Positions 8,614 to 17,984 are shown, counted from the stretch's first letter. The stretch: 64,000 bases of DNA from Rhodoblastus sp963748385 (GCA_963748385.1 CAVVIQ010000001.1:124001-188000), one strand, 5' to 3'. Translations and numbers: made by a program. Notes: generated from the letters alone by a model not told the origin.

Positions 8614-10047
8614 TCAAAACAACGCGCCCTGCACGGCGTCTTCCGCCAGCAGGCCGGCGACATATGCGCGGAAGGCGTCGCCGCGCTTCTCGAAATTGGG
8701 GAATTGATCGAAGGACGCGCAGGCTGGCGAAAGCAGAACGACCGGCTCGGGCGCCTCGCTTTCCGCTGCGTCGCGGGCCGCCGCCGCGACGGCGGCGTCC
8801 AGCGTCCCGCATTGTTCGTGAACGACGGCGCCTTCCAGCGTCGCCGCGAAATCCTGCGCCGCCTCGCCGATCAGATAAGCCTTGCGGATTCTGCCGAACA
8901 AAGGCCGCAGCGGCTCGATCCCGCCGGCCTTGGCCCTGCCGCCGGCGATCCAGAAAATGTCGTCGAAGCTCAGAAGCGCCTTTTCCGCCGCGTCGGCGTT
9001 GGTCGCCTTGCTGTCGTTGACGAACAGGGCCTTGCCCCGGCGCCCGACCTGCTCCATGCGATGGGCGAGGCCGGGGAAGGAGCGCATCCGCAAGCCGATC
9101 TCGTCATGGGGAAGGCCGAGCCTTTCGCAGGCGGCGAAAGCGGCCGCCGCGTTCTGCGCGTTGTGGGCGCCGCGCAGGGCCGGGGCGCGGGAGAGATCGA
9201 ACAGGTTTTCCTCCAGATTTTTCAGCATCGGCAGGGCGAAGGTGCGGCGCAGGCGCCCCGAATCGAGGCTGATGCTGGCCCAGGCGTTGGGGCGGCTGTT
9301 GGAAATCCCCACCACCGAATGGCCGGCTCCCTTGAGATATTGGAAGATCGCCTCGCACCAGGCGTCGTCGCGCCCGACCACGGCGAAATCGGACGCCTCG
9401 ACCAGACGCCGCTTGATCATGGCGTAATTTTCCATCGCGCCGTGGCGGTCGAGATGGTCGGGGGTCAGGTTCAGCAATATGCCGACGCTGGGATCGAGCG
9501 AGGGCGCGAGATCGATCTGGTAGCTCGAACATTCGACGACATGAACGCGCTCCTGGACGCGCTCGGGCGACGGCGGTTCGAGATCGAGGACCGGCGTTCC
9601 GATATTGCCGCCGAGCTGGACGTCGAAACCCGCCTCGCGCAGGATATGGGCGATCAGCGCCGTGGTCGTGCTCTTGCCGTTGGTGCCGGTGATCGCGACC
9701 ATCGGCGAACCGGGCGCGCGCAGCGCCCGCTCGCGGCAGAACAATTCGATGTCGCCGATCACCGGAACGCCCGCCGCATGCGCCTTGGCCGCGCTCCAGT
9801 GCGGCTCGGGATGGGTGAGCGGCGCCCCCGGCGCGAGGACCAGCGCCTTGATCGACGACCAATCCGCCTCGCGCAGGTCGGAGAGAGGAACGCCCTCGGC
9901 CTCGGCCTTGTCGAGCGCGGCCGCCGAATCGTCCCAGGCGAGGACCTGGGCGCCGCCGGCGGCAAGCGCCTTCGCCGTCGAGAGTCCGGAGCCGCCGAGG
10001 CCGAAAAGGGCGACGGATTGGCCAGAGAAAGAGGTGATCGGAATCAT
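8614..10047 (-). CDS. murD: UDP-MurNAc-L-alanine--D-glutamate ligase
   Basis: MurD adds D-glutamate to UDP-MurNAc-L-Ala. The 477-residue enzyme shows the N-terminal Rossmann motif VALFGLGGSGLSTAKAL, the P-loop ITGTNGKSTTTALI (about residues 119-132), GGNIGTPVLDL, ECSSYQIDL, LNLTPDHLDRHG, HNAQNAAAAFAAC and the C-terminal-domain motif FVNDSKATNADAAEKAL. The ATG at 10047 shares one base with the mraY stop (TGATG arrangement), which fixes the start. Upstream in-frame sequence is mraY read in another frame. All catalytic residues of the Mur ligase family appear present. Confidence 0.95.
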   Translation of the reverse strand: MIPITSFSGQSVALFGLGGSGLSTAKALAAGGAQVLAWDDSAAALDKAEAEGVPLSDLREADWSSIKALVLAPGAPLTHPEPHWSAAKAHAAGVPVIGDIELFCRERALRAPGSPMVAITGTNGKSTTTALIAHILREAGFDVQLGGNIGTPVLDLEPPSPERVQERVHVVECSSYQIDLAPSLDPSVGILLNLTPDHLDRHGAMENYAMIKRRLVEASDFAVVGRDDAWCEAIFQYLKGAGHSVVGISNSRPNAWASISLDSGRLRRTFALPMLKNLEENLFDLSRAPALRGAHNAQNAAAAFAACERLGLPHDEIGLRMRSFPGLAHRMEQVGRRGKALFVNDSKATNADAAEKALLSFDDIFWIAGGRAKAGGIEPLRPLFGRIRKAYLIGEAAQDFAATLEGAVVHEQCGTLDAAVAAAARDAAESEAPEPVVLLSPACASFDQFPNFEKRGDAFRAYVAGLLAEDAVQGALF

Positions 10048-11189
10048 CAGCGCACCTTCAGGGTGGTGAGGCCGATAAGGGCCAGGACGAAGGCGATGAT
10101 CCAGAACCGCACCACGACCTGGGGCTCGGACCAGCCCAATTGCTCGAAATGATGGTGGATCGGCGCCATTTTGAACACGCGCTTTCCGGTCATCTTGAAG
10201 GACGCCACCTGGACGATCACGGACAGCGCCTCCATCACGAACAGGCCGCCGACGATGGCCAGCACGATCTCGTGCTTGATCGCCACCGCGATGGCGCCGA
10301 GCATGCCGCCGAGCGCGAGAGAGCCGGTGTCGCCCATGAAGATCTGGGCCGGCGGCGCGTTGAACCACAGGAAGCCGAGGCCCGCGCCGATCATCGCGCC
10401 GGCCATCACCGTCAGCTCGCCGGCGCCGGGCACGTAATTGATCCCGAGGTAATGGGCGAAAATGTCGTTGCCGGCGAGGTAGGCGATAATGCCGAAGGTC
10501 GCCGAGGCGATCATCACCGGCACGATGGCGAGGCCGTCGAGCCCGTCGGTGAGATTGACCGCATTGCCGGCGCCGACGATGACGAAGCCGGCGAAGGGCA
10601 GGAACAGCCAGGAGAGATCGAAGACCCAGCCGTGAATGAAGGGCGCCGCCAGCTTGGTCGCCGGCGCGGCGGCCGTGAAGGGCGCGGCGAAAGCGGCGAA
10701 GAAATCGCCGATGTTCGCCACCGGCCCGGTGGCCGAGGCGCACATCATGAACCAGGCCGCGAGCACGGCGATCGCCGTTTCGACGCCGAGCCGCGCGCGG
10801 CCCGAAAAGCCCTTGTGGCTCTGCCTGGAGACCTTGAGGTAATCGTCGTAGAAGCCGATCGCGCCGAAGCTCAGGGTCACGAACAGCACGATCCAGGCAT
10901 AGGCGCTGCGGGGATTGGCCCACAGCACGGTCGAGACCGCGAGTCCGGCGATGATCATCAGGCCGCCCATGGTCGGCGTGCCCTTTTTCGCCAGATGCGA
11001 TTGCGGGCCGTCGGCGCGGATCGGCTGGCCCTTGCCCTGCTTGATCCGCAGCGAGGCGATGATCGACGGGCCGAAGAAGAACACGAAGGCGAGCGCGGTC
11101 GCGGTGGCCCCGGCGGCGCGGAAAGTGATGTAGCGGAAGACGTTCAGCGGGCTGAAATGATGGGACAGCGCCGCGAGCCAGATCAGCAT
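10047..11189 (-). CDS. mraY: Phospho-N-acetylmuramoyl-pentapeptide transferase
   Basis: MraY moves phospho-MurNAc-pentapeptide from UDP onto undecaprenyl phosphate in the inner membrane, making lipid I. The 380-residue polytopic protein has KKGTPTMGGLMII, GFYDDYLKV (catalytic Asp pair), AVNLTDGLDGLAI, LGFLWFNAPPAQIFMGDTGS and the cytoplasmic MAPIHHHFEQLGW loop. The start ATG at 11189 overlaps the end of murF by seven bases, and its stop shares a base with the murD ATG. There is an extra Ala-rich loop between spans 4 and 5 (GDFFAAFAAPFTAAAPATK), as found in other alphaproteobacterial MraY. Confidence 0.95.
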   Translation of the reverse strand: MLIWLAALSHHFSPLNVFRYITFRAAGATATALAFVFFFGPSIIASLRIKQGKGQPIRADGPQSHLAKKGTPTMGGLMIIAGLAVSTVLWANPRSAYAWIVLFVTLSFGAIGFYDDYLKVSRQSHKGFSGRARLGVETAIAVLAAWFMMCASATGPVANIGDFFAAFAAPFTAAAPATKLAAPFIHGWVFDLSWLFLPFAGFVIVGAGNAVNLTDGLDGLAIVPVMIASATFGIIAYLAGNDIFAHYLGINYVPGAGELTVMAGAMIGAGLGFLWFNAPPAQIFMGDTGSLALGGMLGAIAVAIKHEIVLAIVGGLFVMEALSVIVQVASFKMTGKRVFKMAPIHHHFEQLGWSEPQVVVRFWIIAFVLALIGLTTLKVR

Positions 11190-12637
11190 CGGAGTTCCTC
11201 GACTTTTTGCGGCTCGGGCGCCGCGAATCGGCTCTTGAGGCCGGCGGCGAGCGCATGCATTTTCGACGCGTTGGAGCCCTTGACCATGACCACGTCGCCA
11301 GCGCGCAGGGTCTGCGCGACCATGGGCTCCAGCGCGGCGGCCGATTCCGCCCAACCGCCGCGCTTGTCCGGCGGCAGCGCGTCGAAAAGATGGCGGCTCA
11401 GCGGCCCGGCGGCGAAAACCAGATCGACATTGTTGAGCGCCAACTCGTCCTTGAGCGCGGCGTGCAGCGCCGGCGCGGCGGGGCCCAGCTCCAGCATGTC
11501 GCCCAGAATCGCGACGCGGCGGCCTTCGCCCGTGGGTTTGGCCGCTCCCAGAAGATCGATCGCCGCGCGCATCGAAGCGGGATTGGCGTTGTAGCTTTCG
11601 TCGATCAGCAGAAAGGCGCTGGCAGGGTCGTCGCGGTCGTGGCGCAGGACCTCGCGCGACCCGCGTCCGCGCTCCGGCGAGACTTCCGCGAGCGAGGCGG
11701 CGGCGGCGCGAAAATCGACGCCGACCGCGCGCGCGGCGAGCAGCACGGCCAGGGCGTTGAGCGCCATGTGGCGCCCCGGCGCGCCAAGCCGGAAATTCAG
11801 GTCCTGGCCGAGCAGGCGCGCGGAAACACGCGAAAACGTCGCTTCGGGGTCGAATTGCGTCAGATGGGCGTCGGCGGCGAGATTTTCGCCGAAACTCAGG
11901 ACATGGCCGGCGGGCGAGGCCTCCGCCGCCGCCTTGAGAACGGAAAATGTCTCGACGTCGCGATTGACGATCGCGACCCCGCCCTTGACGATTCCGGAAA
12001 AGATCTCGGCCTTGGCCCGCGCTATGTCCTCGACGCTCGCGAAATGTTCGAGATGGACCGGCGCGACATGGGTGACGACCGCCACATGAGGGCGAACCAT
12101 GTCGACCAGGGCCGCGATCTCGCCGGCGTGATTCATCCCGATCTCGAACACGGCGTAGCGCGCGCTTTCGGGCAGGCGGGCGAGGGTCAGCGGCACGCCC
12201 CAATGATTGTTGTACGACTTGTCGGAGGCGTGGGTCGGGCCGGCGTCGGACAGAACTTTTCGAAGCATTTCCTTGGTCGAGGTCTTTCCCACCGAGCCGG
12301 TCACCGCGATGATCCGCGCCCTGCTGCGCCTGCGCGCCGCGCGCCCCAGACCCTCCAGCGCCTTGAGCACGTCATGGACGACATAAAGCGTCCCGAGTTT
12401 TTTCAGCGCGTCGGCATGGGCCTCGTCCACCACCGCCGCCAGCGCGCCGCGCTCGAAGGCGGCGGCGACATAATCGTGGCCGTCGACGCGGTCGCCCTAA
12501 ATCGCGAAAAACAGGTCGCCCGGCTGGAGGCTGCGGGTGTCGATCGAAATTCCGGTCACGCCCTGCGGCGGCAGGCCGAGAACCCGCGCCTGCAGCGGCG
12601 CCACGAGGCCAAGCCCGCTCCAGAGAATTTCACTCAT
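11183..12637 (-). CDS. murF: UDP-MurNAc-tripeptide--D-Ala-D-Ala ligase, interrupted by an in-frame TAG
   Basis: MurF attaches D-Ala-D-Ala to the UDP-MurNAc-tripeptide. Read from the ATG at 12637, which overlaps the murE stop (ATGA), the frame gives a normal N-terminal domain (MSEILWSGLG, then GISIDTRSLQPGDLFFAI) and then TAG at 12497-12499 as codon 47, followed immediately in the same frame by GDRVDGHDYVAAAF. The rest is a standard MurF: P-loop TGSVGKTSTKEML, SYNNHWGVPLTL, EIGMNHAGEI, ESYNANPASMRAAI. Without the stop the length would be 484 residues, normal for the family. The longest uninterrupted part starts at a GTG at 12433 and lacks most of the N-terminal domain. As murF is essential, a base error or amber suppression is likelier than true loss. 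Confidence 0.88.
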
Positions 12638-14091
12638 GCGGACAACCCTTTTGAGGAAATTTCCTGCAGCGCGGCGCGCGCCTCGTCCTGATCGGAAAAG
12701 GGCAGGACATTTCCGCCGACGATCTGCCCGGTTTCGTGGCCCTTGCCGGCGATGAGCAGCAGGTCGCCCTCGCCGAGCGTCGCCACGCCGGCGCGGATGG
12801 CCTTGGCGCGGTCGCCGATCTCCCGCGCCCCCGGCGCGGCGGCGAGAATTTGCGCCCGGATTGACGCCGGGTCTTCACTGCGCGGATTGTCGTCGGTGAC
12901 GATGACCGCGTCGGCGCCGCGCGCGGCGATCTCGCCCATGATCGGGCGTTTTCCGGCGTCGCGGTCGCCGCCGCAGCCGAAAACGACGACGAGGCGCCTT
13001 CTGGCGAAAGGCCGCAGCGCCGCGAGCGCCTTTTCCAGCGCGTCGGGCTTGTGGGCGTAATCGACGAAGACCGGCGCGCCGTTGCGGTCGCCGACGCGCT
13101 CCAGACGCCCCGGCGCGCCGCGTAAAATTTCGAGCGCGGCGAAGACTTTTTCCGCCGGCGCCCCGGCGGCGAGCGCGAGCCCCGCCGCCACCAGCGCGTT
13201 TTCCGCCTGAAACCGGCCGGCCAACGGCAGTTTCACCGAAATGTCGCGGCCCGCGAAAACCAGGTCGAGCCGCAGCGCGAATCCTTCCGCGCGCGCCTCT
13301 TTCAGGCGCAGGCCCTCGCCCTTGGCGCCGACCGTGAAAAGCTTCAGGCCGCGGGCGCGGCAGGCTTCGATCACGCGCTCCGCATATTCGCCGTCGGCGG
13401 CGACGACCGCCGTCTGGCCGGGTTTCAGCAGATCCCTGAACAGCCGCAGCTTGGCGTCGAGATAGTCGTCGAGACTGGCGTGATAATCGAGATGGTCGCG
13501 CGAGAGATTGGTGAAGCCGGCCGCCGTCAGGCGCACGCCGTCGAGCCGTCGCTGGTCGAGGCCATGCGAGGAGGCCTCCATCGCCAGATGGGTCACGCCT
13601 TCGCCCGCCAGAGCGTCAAGGGTCTTGTGCAGGCTGACCGGGTCCGGCGTCGTCAGCGCGCCGTAAACGGCGCCGCCCGGCTTGACCACGCCGATCGTGC
13701 CGAGCGAGGCCGCCGCAAAACCGCAGAAGGAGAAAATCTGCCGCGTGAAATCGGCGACCGAGGTCTTGCCCGACGTTCCGGTGACTGCGACGATGCTTTC
13801 CGGCTGGCGGGGAAACAGCGCCGCCGCCGCCAAAGACAGGCTTTTCCGCGCATCCGCGACCTGGATGAAAGGCGCGCCGGCCAGAGCCGGCGGCGGGGCC
13901 TTTTCGCCGACCACCGCCACGGCCCCCGCGGCCAGGGCCTGGGCGGCGAACTGCATGCCGTCGGCCTTGCTTCCGGCGAGCGCGAAAAACAGCGCGCCGG
14001 GCGCGACCGCGCGGCTGTCGGCCGTCACGCCGGTCGCGTCGAGGCCGCGCCATTTCTCCGGCGCTTCGGGCAGCAGGGCGTCGAGACGCAT
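12634..14091 (-). CDS. murE: UDP-MurNAc-L-Ala-D-Glu--meso-diaminopimelate ligase
   Basis: MurE adds the third stem-peptide residue. The 485-residue protein has the P-loop VTGTSGKTS (about residues 103-111), MEASSHGLDQRRL, a lysine in LDAKLRLF (about residue 214) at the usual carbamylated position, VFVDYAHKPDALEKAL and DNPR at residues 401-404. The DNPR motif is the established marker of meso-diaminopimelate specificity, so the wall is predicted to be DAP-type, as in Gram-negatives. The ATG at 14091 shares one base with the ftsI stop (TGATG); a TTG one codon earlier is less likely. Its stop overlaps the murF ATG. Confidence 0.95.
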   Translation of the reverse strand: MRLDALLPEAPEKWRGLDATGVTADSRAVAPGALFFALAGSKADGMQFAAQALAAGAVAVVGEKAPPPALAGAPFIQVADARKSLSLAAAALFPRQPESIVAVTGTSGKTSVADFTRQIFSFCGFAAASLGTIGVVKPGGAVYGALTTPDPVSLHKTLDALAGEGVTHLAMEASSHGLDQRRLDGVRLTAAGFTNLSRDHLDYHASLDDYLDAKLRLFRDLLKPGQTAVVAADGEYAERVIEACRARGLKLFTVGAKGEGLRLKEARAEGFALRLDLVFAGRDISVKLPLAGRFQAENALVAAGLALAAGAPAEKVFAALEILRGAPGRLERVGDRNGAPVFVDYAHKPDALEKALAALRPFARRRLVVVFGCGGDRDAGKRPIMGEIAARGADAVIVTDDNPRSEDPASIRAQILAAAPGAREIGDRAKAIRAGVATLGEGDLLLIAGKGHETGQIVGGNVLPFSDQDEARAALQEISSKGLSA

Positions 14092-16022
14092 CAATGGTCT
14101 CCGGGCCCCGTGATCGGGGGCGCGTTGGCGAAGCCATAGCCCATGCGCGCCAGCAGGGGGAAGGGCTCGGTCGGCAGGTTGAGGCGCGGCGCGAGACCGA
14201 GCAGAGGCGTGACGCGCTCGATCAGCCTGCCGGTGACATAGCCGGAATTATAGGCGGCGGTGTCCCATCCGCCGTCCTCTTTCAGGCCTTTCGGCTCGTC
14301 CATCACCGTCATGAACAGATAGCGCGGCTTGTCGGCCGGCACGACCGCCATGAAAGTGGTGAAAACCTTGTGCTTGGCGTAACGCCCATTGACCACCTTG
14401 TCCGCCGTGCCGGTCTTGCCGCCGACGAAATAGCCCGGAATATTGGCCTTTTTCGCGGTGCCGACGATGGCGTTGAGGCGCAGGATATAGCGCAGCGACT
14501 CGCTGGTTTCCGGCCTGACGACCTGCTGCTCGCTCGTCTTGTCGAAACCGTCCGGCCGCCTGAGGAAGGTCGGCGTGATCAGATAGCCGCCATTGACCAG
14601 GGCGGCCACCGCCATCATCGCCTGGAGCGGCGCGACCGCCAGGCCGTGGCCGAAGGCGATGGTCATGGTCGAGACCTCGCTCCAGTTGCGCGGGACGATC
14701 GGCGCGGAATTTTCCGGCAGTTCGGTGCGCATCCGGGTAAGCTGGCCCATCTTGCGCAAAAAGGCCTTGTGGTTCTCGACCCCCACCGACAGAGCCAGTT
14801 TCGCCGAGCCGATATTGGACGAATAAGTGAAGATTTCCGGCAGCGACAGCGGACGGTGCTGCGGCTCGAAATCATGGATGAGATTGTGGCCGGCGCGCAG
14901 GGGATTGCTGACGTCGACCCGGGTGTTCAGCGTCGCCTTGCCCGATTCCAACGCCATGGCGAGCGTCAGCGCCTTGAAGGTCGAGCCCATTTCGTGGACG
15001 CCGACGGTGAGCTGGTTGATCGCATCGGGCTTGAGCGCGTCGACCGGATTGCTCGGGTCGTAATCGGGCAGCGAGGTTTCGGCGAGAACTTCGCCGGTGT
15101 TCACGTCCATGATCGCCGCGGCGGCGGCCTTGGCCGAAAAGCGCTGCATCGCCTGAACGAGTTCGTCGCGCACGGCGTGGGTGGCGCGCATGTCGAGCGA
15201 CAAGGCGACCGGCGCGAGATTTTCCTGGGTGAGCTTGAAGCCGGCGTCGTGCAGGTCGGACAGGCCCTGGCCGTCGAGATATTTCTCGATCCCCGCTATC
15301 CCCTGGTTGTCGGGATTGGTGAAACCAAGCACATGGGCGGCGAGCGGGCCGTTCGGGTAGACGCGCTTGTTTTCCGGCAGGAAGCCGACGCCTGGCAGGC
15401 CGAGGCGGAAGATCGCCTGCTGCTGGGCGGGGGAAATGTCGCGCTTGATCCAGACGAAGCCTTTGCGCGCGCCGAGGCGAGCGCGCAGGTCATGGGCGTT
15501 GAGGTCCGGCAGGATGGCGGTGATCTCTTCGGTCGCCTCGTCCTTGTCGATGATCTCGCGCGGATCGGCGAAAACCGACATGACCTTGACGTCCATCGCC
15601 AGCAACTGGCCGTTGCGATCGGTGATTTCCGGCCGCGCCGCCGAGACCGCCTGCGAGGCCTCGCGGCGCAGGGATTCCGGATCGGGCTTGGTCCCGAGAT
15701 AGGCCAGGCGGCCGACGAACAGCAGATAGAGCGCGCCGAAGGCCGTCGCCGTCAGCCGGATGCGAAAGCCGCTTTTCGAAAGATGGGTCCCGAAGATGGC
15801 GAAAAACGCCTTTTTCAGCTCGAAACGGCGGCGCGGCGGCGCGGGCGGGGCCTCGGGCCCCGGCGCGAAGGCCGGCGCCTCGACGGGCGCCGCCGCGATC
15901 GGCTCCACCGGCAGGCAATCCGGCGGCGCATTGAACGGCGCCGGTTGGTCAAACGCCTCATGAGCCGGCGCCGGACAGGCCGGCGCGAATTCCGGTTCGA
16001 TCCGCGCGGTCGCCCCAGGCAT
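14091..16022 (-). CDS. ftsI: Septal transpeptidase FtsI (PBP3)
   Basis: FtsI is the class B penicillin-binding protein that crosslinks septal peptidoglycan with FtsW. The 643-residue protein begins with a long Pro/Ala-rich cytoplasmic tail, one membrane span near residues 87-110 (LTATAFGALYLLFVGRLAYLG), a pedestal domain with RPEITDRNGQLLA, and the transpeptidase domain with all three active-site motifs: STFK at about 347-350, SSN at about 401-403 and KTGT at about 536-539. The N-terminal tail of roughly 80 residues is longer than in enterobacteria. It follows the ftsL-like gene by 3 bases. Later parts (GWDTAAYNSGYVTGRLIERV) show a normal C-terminus. Confidence 0.95.
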   Translation of the reverse strand: MPGATARIEPEFAPACPAPAHEAFDQPAPFNAPPDCLPVEPIAAAPVEAPAFAPGPEAPPAPPRRRFELKKAFFAIFGTHLSKSGFRIRLTATAFGALYLLFVGRLAYLGTKPDPESLRREASQAVSAARPEITDRNGQLLAMDVKVMSVFADPREIIDKDEATEEITAILPDLNAHDLRARLGARKGFVWIKRDISPAQQQAIFRLGLPGVGFLPENKRVYPNGPLAAHVLGFTNPDNQGIAGIEKYLDGQGLSDLHDAGFKLTQENLAPVALSLDMRATHAVRDELVQAMQRFSAKAAAAAIMDVNTGEVLAETSLPDYDPSNPVDALKPDAINQLTVGVHEMGSTFKALTLAMALESGKATLNTRVDVSNPLRAGHNLIHDFEPQHRPLSLPEIFTYSSNIGSAKLALSVGVENHKAFLRKMGQLTRMRTELPENSAPIVPRNWSEVSTMTIAFGHGLAVAPLQAMMAVAALVNGGYLITPTFLRRPDGFDKTSEQQVVRPETSESLRYILRLNAIVGTAKKANIPGYFVGGKTGTADKVVNGRYAKHKVFTTFMAVVPADKPRYLFMTVMDEPKGLKEDGGWDTAAYNSGYVTGRLIERVTPLLGLAPRLNLPTEPFPLLARMGYGFANAPPITGPGDH

Positions 16023-16025
16023 GGC

Positions 16026-16451
16026 TTATCTCCCCGTCCGTGACGACGCCGACGCGCCTGGCCCCGACAGCGCGGGCGCCGCGCCGGGCGTGGCGGAGCC
16101 CTTGGCCGCGCCGGGCGTCGCCGACGCGCCGAGGCCGAGATCCTTCAGCGCGGCGCCGATGGCGTCGGTCGCCGGCCCCTTGTCCGGCAGGCTGGCAAGA
16201 GAAGCGATCTGCGACAATTGCATCACCTGCCCGCCGAGATATTGATCGGCGAGGGCCTCGATCCGCACCGGCGCGGCGACATGGCCCCATTCCGCGCGCG
16301 CCATCGCCAGCCCGTCGGTCTCGGCCTGCAATTCGCGTTTCAGCCGGGTCAGTTTTTCGGCCTGATAGAGGGTCGAATATTTGATCGAATAGGCGTAAAC
16401 CGCCGAGCCGATCAGCACGACGACCGCGATGACATTCATCAGGCGCAGCAT
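16026..16451 (-). CDS. ftsL: FtsL-like cell division protein
   Basis: This 141-residue protein has a very short N-terminus, one membrane span (VIAVVVLIGSAVYAYSIKY) and a periplasmic coiled-coil-like helix (YQAEKLTRLKRELQAETD), followed by an Ala/Gly/Pro-rich low-complexity tail. That topology, and its place between rsmH and ftsI, identify it as FtsL, the bitopic partner of FtsB and FtsQ, even though FtsL sequences are poorly conserved. It starts one base after the rsmH stop and ends three bases before ftsI. The segment AEWGHVAAPVRIEALADQYL matches the typical end of the helical region. The Pro/Ala tail is not a known FtsL feature and may be lineage-specific. Confidence 0.85.
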   Translation of the reverse strand: MLRLMNVIAVVVLIGSAVYAYSIKYSTLYQAEKLTRLKRELQAETDGLAMARAEWGHVAAPVRIEALADQYLGGQVMQLSQIASLASLPDKGPATDAIGAALKDLGLGASATPGAAKGSATPGAAPALSGPGASASSRTGR

Positions 16452-16452
16452 G

Positions 16453-17418
16453 TCAGCGGCCCTCCTGTTCGCGCGCCGGAGCGTCGGTCCGTTCGGCCCA
16501 GCGCAGTTTGGCCGAGCGGGCGCGGGGGTTGCGCGCGCATTCCGCCGCGCCGGGCGCGACGGGCTGGGGCGCGAGTAGCCGGAAAGTCGATGGCGGCGGC
16601 GGGATTTCGCCCGGCAGCAGGCGTGAGGCGGCCCTGCCGCGCCCCGCGCGCGCGGCGAAGAATTGTTTGACGATGCGGTCCTCCAGCGAATGGAAGGTCA
16701 CCACCGCGAGCCGTCCGCCCGGACGCAGCAGGCGCTCGGCGGCTGCAAGAGCCCGGCTCAACTCGTCCAGCTCCTCGTTGACCGCGATCCGCAGGGCCTG
16801 GAAAGTCCGCGTCGCCGGATGGATGTCGATCGGGCGGCCGGGATTGGCGCGGGCGACGACCTGCGCCAGAGCGCCCGTGGTCAGAATCGGCGCCTTGGCG
16901 CGTTCGGCGACGATGGCGCGGGCGATGCGGCGCGAGGCGCGCTCCTCGCCAAAATGATAGATCAGGTCGGCGAGCGCGCCCTCCTCCAACTCATTGACAA
17001 GATCGGCGGCGCTCACGCCCGCCTTTTCCATGCGCATGTCGAGCGGCCCGTCGAAACGAAAGGAAAAGCCGCGCTCCGGCTGGTCGAACTGCATCGACGA
17101 CACGCCGATGTCGAGGACGATTCCGTCGAAGGGGCCGAGCCCTTTTTCGCGCGCGGCTTTTTCCATCTGCGAGAACCGGCTTTGCGCCAGCGTCAGCCGG
17201 CCGCCGCTCGCCTCGACCACGGGCGCGCCGTTGCGAATCGCGCTCGGGTCGCGGTCGAGCCCGAAAACGCGGCCGCCTGCCGCGAGAATCAGCCGCGCAT
17301 AGCCGCCAGCGCCAAAAGTGCCGTCGAGATAGAGGCCGCCCGGGACGACCGAAAGGGCGCCGACCGATTCGGACGCCAGCACGGGAATATGGGGCGTTTG
17401 GGCGGACGGGTCACTCAT
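16453..17418 (-). CDS. rsmH: 16S rRNA (cytosine-1402-N4) methyltransferase
   Basis: RsmH (MraW) methylates N4 of C1402 in the 16S rRNA decoding centre using SAM. The 321-residue product starts MSDPSAQTPHIPVLASE and contains the SAM motif YLDGTFGAGGYARLIL, FGLDRDPSAI, GIVLDIGVSSMQFD, ERGFSFRFDGPLDMRM, ATRTFQALRIAVNEEL and VTFHSLEDRIVKQFF. The frame extends farther upstream, but the ATG at 17418 gives the family length. It is the first gene of the dcw cluster here. No mraZ homologue is found between it and the RNase P RNA gene. The C-terminal residues (RNPRARSAKLRWAER) are typical. Confidence 0.95.
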   Translation of the reverse strand: MSDPSAQTPHIPVLASESVGALSVVPGGLYLDGTFGAGGYARLILAAGGRVFGLDRDPSAIRNGAPVVEASGGRLTLAQSRFSQMEKAAREKGLGPFDGIVLDIGVSSMQFDQPERGFSFRFDGPLDMRMEKAGVSAADLVNELEEGALADLIYHFGEERASRRIARAIVAERAKAPILTTGALAQVVARANPGRPIDIHPATRTFQALRIAVNEELDELSRALAAAERLLRPGGRLAVVTFHSLEDRIVKQFFAARAGRGRAASRLLPGEIPPPPSTFRLLAPQPVAPGAAECARNPRARSAKLRWAERTDAPAREQEGR

Positions 17419-17615
17419 GCGCGACCTCGCGGCGCAGCGCGCGAATGTTCCACGCGCGAGACGCGAGGCGCGCGCCGATGAAGGACGCGGCGGCCACGAA
17501 CTGACTGCGTTTTGCATTCGGCGGGTATGCGGCATGGCGGCGGGCTTCGAGACAATGCATTTGGCCCGATTAAAACACTGTTAGCGTTAAGAACCCATTT
17601 ACGCGACGATTAAGC
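17419..17615 (-). other. Leader/promoter region of the dcw cluster; no mraZ
   Basis: About 200 bases separate rsmH from the RNase P RNA. In many bacteria mraZ fills this position, but neither strand encodes a MraZ-like protein here. The part at 17570-17612 is AT-richer than its surroundings (runs such as TTAAAACACTG and GTTAAGAACCC on the plus strand) and probably carries the promoter for rsmH and the 3' flank of rnpB. No confident -35/-10 pair or repeated TGGG-type MraZ box was recognised. Confidence 0.4.
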
Positions 17616-17984
17616 GCCAGTCGGCCTGTAAGCCGGGTTCTGTATGGCGCCTTGCGGCGCGCGATGGCCATTCTTCTAGGGCGGCAGTCGCCTGCCGCCT
17701 CGTGCGACCAACCCGGACGACGCCCCGGAGAAGGGTGGGAAATCCCTGTCGTCCCTATTCGGTTTTGCTCCCGGCGGGGCTTGCCTTGCCGCTGACGTCG
17801 CCGCCCGCGCGGTGCGCTCTTGCCGCACCCTTTCACCCTTACCTCTGGAAATCCAAAGGCGGTTTGCTTTCTGTGGCGCTTTCCCTGGGGTCGCCCCCGC
17901 CGGACGTTATCCGGCGCCGTTTCTCCGTGGAGCCCGGACTTTCCTCCGTCCCGAAAGACGGCGGCCATCCAGCCGACTGGCCTT
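17616..17984 (-). ncRNA. rnpB: RNase P RNA (type A)
   Basis: On the minus strand the region reads as a bacterial type A RNase P RNA, the catalytic subunit that removes 5' leaders from pre-tRNAs. The 5' universal segment GGAGGAAAGTCCGGGCTCC lies at 17929-17947, AGGGTGAAAGGGTGCGGCAA is in the specificity domain, and the conserved 3' segment ACAGAACCCGGCTTACAGG lies near 17625-17643. The ends pair as P1: GCCAGTCGGC near the 5' end against GCCGACTGGC at the 3' end. The size of about 370 nucleotides fits alphaproteobacteria. The exact ends are inferred from the P1 pairing. It lies between rsmH and the lipoprotein/amidase genes. Confidence 0.95.

Noticed and set aside
8614..11256. One long minus-strand frame joining murD with sequence over mraY
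   Set aside because: Only the part from 10047 down is MurD; the upstream part is mraY read in another frame.
12037..12691. Reading frames on the plus strand opposite murF and murE as separate genes
   Set aside because: They show no motifs and follow the third-position bias of the real genes on the minus strand.
17570..17612. Possible CtrA boxes (TTAA-N7-TTAA) upstream of rsmH
   Set aside because: TTAA elements occur but with wrong spacing; no full site was found.
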